Shown in pieces: positions 18,672-27,516 of a DNA stretch of 64,000 bases. Both the position numbers and the translations under genes were made by a program. The DNA comes from an uncultured Sphingomonas sp. GTDB lineage: Bacteria > Pseudomonadota > Alphaproteobacteria > Sphingomonadales > Sphingomonadaceae. The notes beneath the pieces were generated by a model. The model saw only the letters and a list, made by a program, of their open reading frames with translations. It did not search any database and was not told the DNA's origin. Location of the stretch: NCBI RefSeq assembly GCF_937859915.1, contig NZ_CALMAW010000053.1:1-64000 (forward strand), given 5' to 3'. The stretch's first letter is position 1. Each line of letters starts with the position of its first letter.

Positions 18672-18788
18672 CGGGGATCTCCTTGATCGGCTTGGCCCAT
18701 AAGGCGCCGAGAGGGGAGGTACCGCCTTCCACATGACCGCAGCAGCCGTTATCCCCGAAACGCAGACTTCCGTTTTTCGAGAGGCGAC

Positions 18789-19715
18789 ATGGACCGATTT
18801 GAAGCGATGCGCACGCTGATCGCGGCGGTGGATGGCGGCAGCCTGTCGGCGGCCTCGCGCGCGCTCAACGTGCCCCTGCCAACGGTCAGCCGGCGCGTTT
18901 CGGACCTCGAGGCGATGCTCGGCTCGCAGCTCGTGGTGCGCACCAGCCGCAGGCTCCTACTGACCGAGGTCGGGACCGCCTATGTCGTATCGGCACGCCG
19001 CGTCCTCGACGAACTGGCGGAGGCGGAGCGGACGGTTTCGGGCGAATATCGCGCGCCGCGCGGGGAGCTACTGGTGACGGCACCGATCCTGTTCGGCCAG
19101 CTCAACATCGCGCCGATCGTGCACGACTTCCTCGGCGCCTATCCCGAGGTCAGCGTCCGTCTGGTGCTATCGGACAACACGATCGATCTGGTCGAACATC
19201 ATGTCGATGTCGCGATCAGGATCGGTCAGCTCCCGGACAGCGCGCTCGTCGCGCGGCGGGTGGGAGAGATACGCTGGGTCGTGTGCGCCAGCCCGGACTA
19301 TCTCAGCCGGCGCGGCAAACCCTGCGAGCCGACCCAGTTGCCCGACCACAATTGCATCGCGTTCGAGGGGCTGCAGCGCCACCGCGAGTGGCCGTTCGTC
19401 GACGCCACCGGAGCGGCACGGCAGGTTAGGATCATTCCGCGCTATTCGGTCAACACGGCCAGCGGCGTGACCGACGGCGCGGCCGCCGGCCTTGGCATCG
19501 CGCGCGTTCTGTCCTATCAGGCCGAGGACAGCGTGCGGGAGGGCAAGCTCGTCCCGATCCTCGGCGACTTCGCGCCGCCACCCTTGCCGGTGCACCTCGT
19601 GCACGCCCCGCACCTGCAGCAGCCATTGAAGCTGCGGGCGTTTCTCGACTTCGTCGCCCCTCGGCTGCACGATCGGCTACGCGCCATCGCGCAGCAAATC
19701 GCCCGTCAGACCTGA
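18789..19715 (+). CDS. LysR-family transcriptional regulator
   Basis: A 308-aa protein with an N-terminal LysR helix-turn-helix (SLSAASRALNVPLPTVSRRVSDLE, residues 18-41). A periplasmic-binding-protein-like effector domain follows (LVLSDNTIDLVEHHVDVAIRIG). It resembles the large sphingomonad/proteobacterial group that controls adjacent oxidoreductases or hydrolases. It diverges from the alpha/beta hydrolase-SnoaL pair. Its inducer is unknown. Confidence 0.93.
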   Translation: MDRFEAMRTLIAAVDGGSLSAASRALNVPLPTVSRRVSDLEAMLGSQLVVRTSRRLLLTEVGTAYVVSARRVLDELAEAERTVSGEYRAPRGELLVTAPILFGQLNIAPIVHDFLGAYPEVSVRLVLSDNTIDLVEHHVDVAIRIGQLPDSALVARRVGEIRWVVCASPDYLSRRGKPCEPTQLPDHNCIAFEGLQRHREWPFVDATGAARQVRIIPRYSVNTASGVTDGAAAGLGIARVLSYQAEDSVREGKLVPILGDFAPPPLPVHLVHAPHLQQPLKLRAFLDFVAPRLHDRLRAIAQQIARQT

Positions 19716-19765
19716 GGCTTTGCCCGCGAGCCGGGCGTCGGGTGCCGCCCGGCCCGATCGCTCGA

Positions 19766-20314
19766 TCAGGAAGCCTGTCGCACGGTCTTCGGCGGGAAGG
19801 CCATGTCGCGTTCGGTCGCAAACGTATTGTTGAAGATGTTGGTGATGAAGCTGAACGCTGTCTCCGCCACGATGTCGATCACCTGTTGATCGGTGAAGCC
19901 GGCCGCGCGCACCGCCTCCACTGCGGACGCGTCGAAGTGACCGCGGCCCTTGGCCACCTTGTAGGCGAACTGGAGCGCGGCATCGGCCTGCGGATCGGTC
20001 GAGTGTCCGTCGCGGTTGAGTTCCATGTCCTCGGCCGACAGGTGCAACTTGGCACCCAGGGCGGTATGCGCGGTCAGGCAGTAGCTGCAGCCGTTCACCT
20101 CGGCGGTCATGATATGGATCCGCTCGCGCGTCTTGTGCCCCAGGCTCTTGCCCAGCGTCTGATGCATGTCGGCAATGGCCTTCAATGCGTCGGGCGATTG
20201 CGAGATCAGCGCGAAGAAGTTCGGCACGAGGCCGAGCACCTTCACATAGTTTTCGAGGATCGGCTGGGATTTTGCCGGCGCTTCGGCGATCGTCGGAATG
20301 TGCAAGCGAGCCAT
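19766..20314 (-). CDS. AhpD/CMD-family peroxidase-related protein
   Basis: A 182-aa carboxymuconolactone-decarboxylase-fold protein with the redox motif CSYC in AEVNGCSYCLTAHTALG, as in AhpD-like alkylhydroperoxidases. Its start follows AGGAGATTAGAC. The C-terminal part (ETAFSFITNIFNNTF) matches the peroxidase-related subgroup. It converges on the LysR gene and has its own promoter. It likely reduces peroxides or protects against reactive products of nearby oxidative enzymes. Confidence 0.87.
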   Translation of the reverse strand: MARLHIPTIAEAPAKSQPILENYVKVLGLVPNFFALISQSPDALKAIADMHQTLGKSLGHKTRERIHIMTAEVNGCSYCLTAHTALGAKLHLSAEDMELNRDGHSTDPQADAALQFAYKVAKGRGHFDASAVEAVRAAGFTDQQVIDIVAETAFSFITNIFNNTFATERDMAFPPKTVRQAS

Positions 20315-20751
20315 GTCTAATCTCCTGTGATGCGAGCGACCGCCCGCCGATGAGCAGATGCTTCATTCCATCCTGGAGAATAACTGGCTGATTTTGAGAA
20401 TGTGGCTTCCACCTTGTGAGAGAAAGACGGATCACCGCCTTCTTGGATGGGCGCCATTCACGGCGCGAATGCGAAGCCGGGGCGCCGCCCATCAGCAAGC
20501 ATGTGCGCGGCAGGATCGAAATATTGCAGTCGGTCGCCTCAGCGCGCGCCGGCTAAGTGGCCGCGGCCCGACGCGCGGCCGACGTCGCGGAACAGGTCAA
20601 TGCGTCGAACGCGCTCCGTCGCACCGAGGACGGGCTTCAGCGGCATCGTGCGCCGACAAGCGCTGCCATGCCGGATTGATCAAGGGGTTGCGATTGCGGC
20701 GAAACTTCCACGCGGGCTCGCATGTTGTGCGATCGTTCGAGAGGAAGCATC
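20315..20751. other. intergenic region without a supported gene
   Basis: About 440 bases between the divergent AhpD-like and SDR genes. Several overlapping open frames occur, but they have low-complexity Arg/Ala-rich translations typical of shadow frames in GC-rich DNA. The right end holds the SDR ribosome-binding site GAGGAAG. No operator or hairpin stands out. Confidence 0.5.
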
Positions 20752-21738
20752 ATGACCGAGACGACGCGCCGCCAAATCATGTCCGCCGCTGCAACCTTGG
20801 GAGCAGCGGCCGCGATGGCATCCCCGTCGTCTGCGCAGGACGTGGCGGCCGCCCGTGGCGGCAAGCAGGACCCGCGGACCAAATACCCCAAGCCCCCCTT
20901 CACGGTGCAATCGCAGCCTTGGCCCGGGCTTGCGAGCCGGATGGAGCCTCGCCCAGATCATGGCGAGACAAGCTATGTCGGTAGCGGCCGCCTGCGCGGG
21001 CGTAAGGCTCTCATTACCGGTGGCGATTCCGGCATGGGCCGGGCGGCAGCGATCGCCTTTGCCCGCGAGGGTGCGGATGTCGCGATCAACTATCTCCCCG
21101 AGGAGGAGCCCGATGCGCGCGAAGTCGTCGACCTGATCCGCCGCGCCGGTCAGAAAGCCGCGCCGATCCCCGGCGACATCCGCTCCGAGGCCTTCTGCCA
21201 GCAGTTGGTGCAGCAAGCCGTGTCGGCGCTCGGCGGCCTCGACATCGTCGTGTGCAATGCCGGGCGCCAGCAATCGGTGCCGTCGATCCTCGATCTTACC
21301 ACGGAGGAATTCGACCGGACGATGAAGACCAACCTCTATGCACCCTTCTGGATCATCAAGGCGGCCGTGCCGCATCTCGAGCCCGGATCGGCGATCATCG
21401 GCACCACGTCCGAGCAGGCCTATGATCCCTCTCCGGATCTCTACGCCTATGCGCAGACCAAGGCAGCCACGATGAATTATATCAAGTCGCTCGCCAAGCA
21501 ACTTGGAAGCAAGGGCATCCGGGTCAACGGCGTCGCGCCGGGTCCGATCTGGACGCCGCTACAGATCTCCGGCGGCGCGCAGCCCGGCAAGGTGGTGACG
21601 TTCGGCGCCACCGCACCGCTAGGCCGTCCGGGCCAGCCGGCAGAGCTTGCCGGCATCTACGTTCGACTCGCCGAGGATGATGGCAGCTATACGACCGGCA
21701 ACATCTATGGTGCCGGCGGCGGACAGGGGCAGCCATGA
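20752..21738 (+). CDS. Tat-exported SDR-family oxidoreductase
   Basis: A 328-aa SDR preceded by an approximately 27-residue signal with TTRRQIMSAAATLGAAAAM, a twin-arginine export motif ending SSAQ. The SDR domain has TGGDSGMGRAAA, CNAGRQ and catalytic YAYAQTKAA. It is of the YghA/YhdF-like type with an N-terminal 'KYPKPPF...GSGRL' extension. Tat export suits a cofactor-loaded oxidoreductase folded before transport. It overlaps the DUF4142-like gene by 4 bases. Confidence 0.88.
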   Translation: MTETTRRQIMSAAATLGAAAAMASPSSAQDVAAARGGKQDPRTKYPKPPFTVQSQPWPGLASRMEPRPDHGETSYVGSGRLRGRKALITGGDSGMGRAAAIAFAREGADVAINYLPEEEPDAREVVDLIRRAGQKAAPIPGDIRSEAFCQQLVQQAVSALGGLDIVVCNAGRQQSVPSILDLTTEEFDRTMKTNLYAPFWIIKAAVPHLEPGSAIIGTTSEQAYDPSPDLYAYAQTKAATMNYIKSLAKQLGSKGIRVNGVAPGPIWTPLQISGGAQPGKVVTFGATAPLGRPGQPAELAGIYVRLAEDDGSYTTGNIYGAGGGQGQP

Positions 21739-22256
21739 TGCGCAGTGCAATCTTGGCCGGTGCCACCGCAATCGCCGTCCTCGCGTCCGCGGCGGCGCTT
21801 GCCCAGCAGACCGGATCACGCCAGACTCGCGAATATGTCCAGTCGGCGGGGCAGTCCGATGCGTTCGAGAAGCTCGAGGCCGAAACGGCGCTTACCCAAA
21901 GCCATGATCCGCAGGTTCAGGCCTTCGCGCACAAGATGCTTCAGGATCACAGCCGGCTGAGCAACGCGCTTCAGCAAGCGACCGCTAAGGCCGGGCTGAT
22001 GCCCGCACCGATGGATGTTGGTGCAGATCAGGCCCCTTTGCTCGCCGCCCTGCAAAGCGTCAAAGAGCCGGACTTCGATCGCGTCTACTGGAAGCAGCAG
22101 GTATTGGCCCATCGCTCCGCGCTGACCACGACCCAGCAATATGTCACAAACGGGGATAGCCCTGCTGTAAGGCAGGTGGCTGCCTCGGCCTTGCCGATCA
22201 TTACCGCGCATCTGGCGATGGCCGAGCGGATGATGGCAAAGTCGGGCGGCTCTTAA
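21735..22256 (+). CDS. DUF4142-like exported protein
   Basis: A 173-aa protein with a signal peptide (ILAGATAIAVLASAAALAQ) and a helical DUF4142-type domain: YVQSAGQSDAFEKLEAETAL, VQAFAHKMLQDHSRLSNAL and a C-terminal LPIITAHLAMAERM. Members resemble ferritin-like four-helix bundles in the periplasm, with no established activity. Its ATG overlaps the stop of the Tat-SDR gene, so the two are translationally coupled. Confidence 0.87.
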   Translation: MMRSAILAGATAIAVLASAAALAQQTGSRQTREYVQSAGQSDAFEKLEAETALTQSHDPQVQAFAHKMLQDHSRLSNALQQATAKAGLMPAPMDVGADQAPLLAALQSVKEPDFDRVYWKQQVLAHRSALTTTQQYVTNGDSPAVRQVAASALPIITAHLAMAERMMAKSGGS

Positions 22257-22479
22257 TACGCGCCCGGAGCGCGAACCCAAGCGATCGGACCGGAGGTTGA
22301 TTGCCTTCCCGTCGTGAGGGCGGCGGAGGTCGTCGAGCATGATCGGAATTCCGGGACCGTTAGGGGGCGCGAAGGCATGGACTGCGATCATCGGTTTGCT
22401 GCCTGAGCAGGCCCGTCTGCTCGGTTCGGGTGTCGCGGAGCCCGCGGCGCGGCGTAAAGCCAGCGCCGCGGCGGGGACG

Positions 22480-23217
22480 TCAATATTGTGCCGCGCCCCC
22501 ATCCACGTCCAACTCGATGCCGTTGACATAGGCGCTGTCATCGGAGGCCAGGAACAAGGCGGCCTTGCCCAGATCCTCGGCGCTGCCGAGCCGGCCGAGC
22601 GGGATCGTGTCGATGACGCCGGCGTGCGCTTCCGCCGGCAAGAGGTTGCTGAAGCCGGGCGTCAGGGTGTGACCTGGATTGAGTACGTTGATGCGGATGC
22701 CGAGGCCTTTGGTCTCGAGGATCCAGGCGCGCACCATGTTGCGGACCGCCGCTTTGGTCGACGAATAGACCCATAGCGACGGCATGCCTTTGAACGCAGC
22801 GATTGAGCCGGTGAGGATGACGGAGGCTCCGTTCGACAGCAGCGGGAGCGCTTTCTGGAACCCGAACAGCATGCCCTTCACGTTGGTGTTGTAGGTCTTG
22901 TCAAAATGGTCCTCGGTAACCTCTCCGAGCTTGGCGAAATCGAAAAAGCCAGCGTTCAGCGCCAGGACGTCGATGTGACCGTAGCTCGCCTTGACGGTCG
23001 CGTAGAGGCGGTCGAAATCCGCGAGGCTGGACGCATCGGCCTGGATGCCGACGGCCCCATTGCCGATTTCGGCGACGGCCTTGTCCAGCTCTGCCTGGCG
23101 GCGGCCCGTGATGAACACCTGTGCGCCGTCAGCGGCGAAGGCCTTGGCAATGCCAAGCCCGATGCCCGCGCTGCCCCCGGTGACGACGGCGATCTTGCCC
23201 TCAAGCTTATTGCCCAT
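22480..23217 (-). CDS. SDR-family oxidoreductase
   Basis: A 245-aa classical SDR with TGGSAGIGLGIAKAFA, LNAGF, catalytic YSSTKAAVRNM and the C-terminal GIELDVDGGAAQY. The start at 23217 follows GAAGGA; the longer frame upstream overlaps the divergent regulator's control region and is not used. It diverges from a LysR regulator across a palindromic operator-like site. This is a standard LysR-controlled SDR module, probably for quinone or aldehyde detoxification; the substrate is not determinable. Confidence 0.91.
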   Translation of the reverse strand: MGNKLEGKIAVVTGGSAGIGLGIAKAFAADGAQVFITGRRQAELDKAVAEIGNGAVGIQADASSLADFDRLYATVKASYGHIDVLALNAGFFDFAKLGEVTEDHFDKTYNTNVKGMLFGFQKALPLLSNGASVILTGSIAAFKGMPSLWVYSSTKAAVRNMVRAWILETKGLGIRINVLNPGHTLTPGFSNLLPAEAHAGVIDTIPLGRLGSAEDLGKAALFLASDDSAYVNGIELDVDGGAAQY

Positions 23218-23329
23218 GTCTCGGTCCTTCGATGTCCGTTGCGCGCAGTCCCGACGATCGGTGCCGGCGCAGGACCCCGGAAATAGGCGGTTGCGGATAG
23301 CGCGGTAGACGGACGAGCGGACTAATCGG

Positions 23330-23346
23330 TATTCCGGTTTGGAATA
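23330..23346. promoter_or_regulatory. LysR-type operator candidate (T-N11-A palindrome)
   Basis: TATTCC-GGTTT-GGAATA is a perfect 6-base inverted repeat with a 5-base centre and contains the T-N11-A core typical of LysR boxes. It lies in the 175-base divergent spacer between the SDR and LysR genes, 47 bases upstream of the LysR start. It probably serves both autoregulation and control of the SDR. Confidence 0.7.
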
Positions 23347-23392
23347 TAGAGAAGCGATGGCCCCCGCCGTCACCCTCGCAGAAGGAATGCTC

Positions 23393-24280
23393 ATGAATCG
23401 CCTTGCCGCCATGGATGCGTTTGTCCGCGTCGTCGACACCGGCTCCTTTACGGCTGCGGCGCGCCAGCTTCGCGTCGGTCAGCCGGCCGTCTCGAAGATG
23501 ATAGCCCAGCTCGAGGAGCATATCGGCGTGAAGCTCCTCCTGCGCACGACGCAGGGCCTCAAGGCCACGGAGGCAGGCGAAAACTTCTTCGAGCATGCAA
23601 AGCGCTCGGTCGAGGAAGCGGACGAGGCCGTATCCAAGGCGCGGGGCGTCGGCGCCGCGCTCACCGGCCGGCTGCGCATCTCGGGCGCAGTGACGTTCGC
23701 GCGGCTTCATATCGTACCGCGCCTGCCGAGGTTCATGGCGCTCCACCCCGCGCTCGACGTCGAGGTGTTGCTGGACGACGGCAATGTCGATCTGGTCGAG
23801 GCCGGTATCGACGTCGCGCTGCGGATGGGCGATCTCCGGGATTCCTCGCTGACCGCGCGCAGGATCGGGCAGGGGCCCCGCGTCGTCTTGGCGGCGCCCG
23901 CCTATTTCGCTGCGCGGGGCGAACCGCAGACGCCCGCGGACCTCATCGAACACGAAGCGGTGATCTATGACCAGCGGGGCGGCGGAACCGTGTGGTCGTT
24001 CAAACAGGGTGCGTCGGAAAAGATCGTCACGATCAAGGGTCGCATGCGGAGCAACGCGGCGGAGGCGGTTCGCGAAGCGGTCTTCGCGGGGATGGGGCTC
24101 GCGATCGCGTCGGAATGGATGTTCGACCGAGAGTTGGCAGCCGGCACGGTGCGGCGCGTGCTCTCGGATTGGGCACTCCCGCCCGTTGGCCTCTGGGTGG
24201 TGTTCCCGTCAGGCCGCAACGCCAGCATGAAGGCACGTGCGTTCGCCAACTTCATCGAGCAGGATATGCAATTGTCCTGA
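23393..24280 (+). CDS. LysR-family transcriptional regulator
   Basis: A 295-aa regulator with N-terminal helix-turn-helix (SFTAAARQLRVGQPAVSKMIAQLEE) and LysR substrate domain (LLDDGNVDLVEAGIDVALRMG). The start at 23393 follows GAAGGA and gives the standard MNRLAAMDAFVRVVDTGSF opening; the longer frame upstream would include the operator. It diverges from the SDR gene, which is its likely target. Confidence 0.93.
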   Translation: MNRLAAMDAFVRVVDTGSFTAAARQLRVGQPAVSKMIAQLEEHIGVKLLLRTTQGLKATEAGENFFEHAKRSVEEADEAVSKARGVGAALTGRLRISGAVTFARLHIVPRLPRFMALHPALDVEVLLDDGNVDLVEAGIDVALRMGDLRDSSLTARRIGQGPRVVLAAPAYFAARGEPQTPADLIEHEAVIYDQRGGGTVWSFKQGASEKIVTIKGRMRSNAAEAVREAVFAGMGLAIASEWMFDRELAAGTVRRVLSDWALPPVGLWVVFPSGRNASMKARAFANFIEQDMQLS

Positions 24281-24291
24281 CTCACGCTGCA

Positions 24292-25437
24292 TCAACCGGC
24301 GATCTCAAGTCGGAAGGTCGTTCGGTCCTGCGCCACATGTCGCACATCGCCGCCATGGGCGTGGGCAATCCACCGCGCGAGGCTCAATCCGACGCCGGTC
24401 CCTGCGGGCTTGGTCGTATGAAATGGCCGGAAGGCGCGGTCGATGTCGGTGCCCACCAAGCCGCGTCCCGTGTCGGTGACATCGATCCGCACTCGCCCGC
24501 TGTCGTGCCATATCGCGAGACCGACTACGGCTATGCCACCCGCCTCGAGCGCCGCCTCGGCACCGTTCTGGAGCAAAGACCAGACCGCCTGGGTGATCTG
24601 GGCGGCATCGATCGCGACCGTCGCATCGACCGGGACATCGACGCCAAACCCGACCGCGTCGCCCCGCCGCCCCGCGAACAGCCGCGCGAGATCATGGGCG
24701 AGCGCCGCCAGCGTGACCGGCGCGCGGGTCGGATCGGGCAGCCGCGCCATAAGGCGATAGGCCTCGGCGAAGCGAAGCAGCCCGTCGGTGCGGCGCGCCA
24801 ATGTGCCCAGTATGTCGGTCAGCAAGGCGTCGGCGGTCGCGGACGAGGCGATGACCGCGAGTCCGCTTTCGGCGAGCGAGACGATCGGCGCGAGGCCGTT
24901 GAGCAGTTCGTGACCCAGCACCTGGATCATGTCGGCGGTCGCGCGCGCCTCGGCGGTACGCGCTTCGGCCTCGACGTCGATCAGCGCGACGATCGAGAGT
25001 GGCCGTGCAGATACGCCACCCACCACCCGATCGATGCGGAAGCGGCGGCCCTCGTGGACGACATGCGCATCGTTGGTATCGACCAACGCGGGCGGTACGG
25101 CCAGTACGCGATCGTCGGTCGCGAACAGCGTGCGGGCGGCGCCGTTGAGCGCATGAACGCCGTCGGCGACGACGCGCAGCAGCGGCACCGGAAGTTGGTC
25201 GAGGAGCAGGCGGAGCGGTAGCACCTCGTCATCCCCGGCGGCCCCGCTCGCGGGCGGCGGTCCGCCGCGCCCGGCGGGCGCAAGGCTCGGCGTCAGCAGG
25301 GTCAGCCACGCTGCCGCCAGCATCAGACCCGCGACGGTTGCCCACAGTCCGTGGCGCCATGCGGCGAAGGTTAGGGCGCCGAGCGCGAACAGCGCAAGCC
25401 CCGAGCCGACCAAGCCTGCTTCCCGGCTAGAGGCCAT
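24292..25437 (-). CDS. sensor histidine kinase
   Basis: A 381-aa kinase with two N-terminal membrane helices (residues 8-48), no large periplasmic loop, and a PAS-like region around 75-150. The H-box is LGHELLNGLAPI with His176, followed by N-, G1- (DTGRGLVG) and G2-type (GTGVGLSLARW) ATP-binding motifs. The short loop between the helices suggests it senses a membrane or cytoplasmic signal. It overlaps the response-regulator gene by 11 bases and is co-transcribed downstream of it. Confidence 0.92.
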   Translation of the reverse strand: MASSREAGLVGSGLALFALGALTFAAWRHGLWATVAGLMLAAAWLTLLTPSLAPAGRGGPPPASGAAGDDEVLPLRLLLDQLPVPLLRVVADGVHALNGAARTLFATDDRVLAVPPALVDTNDAHVVHEGRRFRIDRVVGGVSARPLSIVALIDVEAEARTAEARATADMIQVLGHELLNGLAPIVSLAESGLAVIASSATADALLTDILGTLARRTDGLLRFAEAYRLMARLPDPTRAPVTLAALAHDLARLFAGRRGDAVGFGVDVPVDATVAIDAAQITQAVWSLLQNGAEAALEAGGIAVVGLAIWHDSGRVRIDVTDTGRGLVGTDIDRAFRPFHTTKPAGTGVGLSLARWIAHAHGGDVRHVAQDRTTFRLEIAG

Positions 25438-26728
25438 GCCGCTCCATCCGGCGATAGAGCGCGCCGCGGCTCAGCCCCAGCGCCGCTGCGGCGCGGGTCA
25501 CATTATGATGGTGCTCACGCAACGCCGCGGCGATCACCGCTTTCTCGGTATCGGACAGGTCGAAGGCGGGCGGGGCCGTCACGCGCGCGTCTGCGATCGC
25601 GGGTGGCGCGAACACTGCAGCGTCAATGACGGCATCGGTCGCGAGCAGCACGGCGCGTTCGACCGCGAGCGCGAGGCCGCGCACCTCGTCTGGCCATGGC
25701 ATCGCAAGGATCAGGGCTTCGGCGGCGGGGGTGAAGTGCGGGCGCGCCCGACCATGGCGTTCGGCGGCGATCCGGCCGAAATGCCGCGCCAGCAGCAGCG
25801 CATCGCCGCCGCGCTGGCGAAGCGGCGGCACCGCGATCTCGACGGTCGCGGATCGGCTGCGCAACGCCGGCGAGAGATCGCGCAGGCTGTCGGCGATCGC
25901 GATAGTGCGTGTCGCCGGATGCAGCCGCGCGAGCAGCCGGGACTGCGCGAGGTCGTCGAGGCGATCGACGTGGCGCAGCACGACCGTCCCGTCCGCCGCA
26001 TCCAACTGCTTCCACATCGCGTCATCGCGCAGATCGATCAGTCGCGCCGGCCGAACATCTCGGGACGCGGCGTGCAGCGCGCTGGCGACGAGCCCGCGAC
26101 CCGATCCCGGGGGACCGGTGATCGCGACCCCGGCCTCGGTCGGCCCCATCCGACGAACGAGATCGCGCACGCGGCCGATGGCGGGGCTGTCGCCGAGCAG
26201 CGACGCAATCCCGGTGGCGGCGGAGGACGCGCGCAGCGGTTCCGGTGGCGTCCGCGGCGCAATCCGGGCGGTTGCGGCCTCGACCTTGGCGAGCAGTTCG
26301 GCATTGCGCCACGGCTTCATGATAAAATCGCGCGCGCCGGCCTGCATTGCCGCGACCGCGATGCGGATGCCGCTGTGCGCGGTGATGACGACGATGCAGG
26401 CGTTCGGGTCGTCGCACATCATCCGATCGAGGCAGGCCAGACCCTCGTCGCCGCCGGTCCGCCCCGCGGTGAAATTGAGGTCGAGCAGGATCGCGTCGTA
26501 GCGTGCCGCAGCCAGCCTGGAGTAGGCCTCATCGGGCGTCGTCGCGACGTCCAGCGCATAGCCCGCCATCTCGAACAAAATCGTCATTGCGCGCCCGATC
26601 GCCGGGTCGTCGTCGACCAGCAGTATGCGGCGCCGGCTTGACACGGAATTCGAGCGTCCATTCGCGGACATCGCGTCCACAACTGGACGGTGCGTGTTGG
26701 GCAAGGGGTCGAAAAGTCGTTCATTCAT
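25427..26728 (-). CDS. NtrC-like response regulator with degenerate AAA+ domain
   Basis: A 433-aa regulator. The receiver domain covers residues 34-150 with phospho-acceptor Asp83 (LLDLNF). A shortened sigma-54-activator-like AAA+ domain follows, with Walker A GPPGSGRG at 205-212 where the usual Lys is Arg. The C-terminal Fis-type helix-turn-helix is NVTRAAAALGLSRGALYRRM. The GAFTGA loop needed to contact sigma-54 is missing. It therefore probably works as a conventional DNA-binding regulator. It diverges from the ABC exporter genes, with only 94 bases between starts; these are its likely target. Confidence 0.9.
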   Translation of the reverse strand: MNERLFDPLPNTHRPVVDAMSANGRSNSVSSRRRILLVDDDPAIGRAMTILFEMAGYALDVATTPDEAYSRLAAARYDAILLDLNFTAGRTGGDEGLACLDRMMCDDPNACIVVITAHSGIRIAVAAMQAGARDFIMKPWRNAELLAKVEAATARIAPRTPPEPLRASSAATGIASLLGDSPAIGRVRDLVRRMGPTEAGVAITGPPGSGRGLVASALHAASRDVRPARLIDLRDDAMWKQLDAADGTVVLRHVDRLDDLAQSRLLARLHPATRTIAIADSLRDLSPALRSRSATVEIAVPPLRQRGGDALLLARHFGRIAAERHGRARPHFTPAAEALILAMPWPDEVRGLALAVERAVLLATDAVIDAAVFAPPAIADARVTAPPAFDLSDTEKAVIAAALREHHHNVTRAAAALGLSRGALYRRMERHGL

Positions 26729-26822
26729 GGCGGTTTCGCTTTTCGCGCGGCCTGGCGGACACTGGCGCCATGATGACCAAACCGTTCCTCCGTGCAACCG
26801 CCAACGGTGCAGGGGCTTCCGC

Positions 26823-27503
26823 ATGATCCGTCTCGATTCCGTCCAACGCCGCTATGTCTCCGAGGAGGTCGAGACCACCGCACTCTACGACGTCGATCTC
26901 GCGGTCGAGACCGGAGAGTTCGTGGCGATCATGGGCCCGTCGGGATGCGGCAAGTCGACGCTGCTCAACATCCTCGGTACGGTCGATCGGCCGACCGGCG
27001 GCCGCTACCGGTTCGGCGAGCAGGAGCTGGCCGCGCTCGCCGAACCCGCGCTGGCCCGCTTCCGCGCCGAGACGCTGGGCTTCGTCTTCCAGAGCTTCAA
27101 CCTGATCGACGAGCTTACCGTCGAGGAGAATGTCGCGCTCGGGCTCGCCTATCGCGGATCGCGGGCGCAAGCGCGGCGCGCGCGGGTCGCCGAGGCGATG
27201 GACCGGGTCGGGATCGCGCACCGGTCGCGACACTATCCGCACCAGCTGTCGGGCGGTCAGCAGCAGCGCGCCGCGATCGCGCGGGCGATCGTCGGCGATC
27301 CCAAGCTGATCCTCGCCGACGAGCCGACCGGCAATCTCGACACCGAGAATGGCGCGCAGGTGATGAACATCCTGGCCGGGCTCAACGAGGGCGGTGCGAC
27401 GATCGTCATGGTCACCCATTCGCCCAGCCACGCCGACATGGCGAAGCGCCGCATCGACATGCTCGACGGCCGCGTCATTGCCTCCGCGCTCCGCGCGATC
27501 TGA
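26823..27503 (+). CDS. ABC transporter ATP-binding protein (LolD/MacB type)
   Basis: A 226-aa ATPase with Walker A GPSGCGKS, Q-loop FVFQSFNLIDELTVEENV, signature LSGGQQQR and Walker B LILADEPTGNLD. The EPTGNLD and SFNLI motifs place it in the MacB/LolD/FtsE group that powers mechanotransmission-type exporters. The start follows AGGGG. It is 13 bases upstream of the permease gene. Confidence 0.94.
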   Translation: MIRLDSVQRRYVSEEVETTALYDVDLAVETGEFVAIMGPSGCGKSTLLNILGTVDRPTGGRYRFGEQELAALAEPALARFRAETLGFVFQSFNLIDELTVEENVALGLAYRGSRAQARRARVAEAMDRVGIAHRSRHYPHQLSGGQQQRAAIARAIVGDPKLILADEPTGNLDTENGAQVMNILAGLNEGGATIVMVTHSPSHADMAKRRIDMLDGRVIASALRAI

Positions 27504-27516
27504 AGGGAGCGTCACC

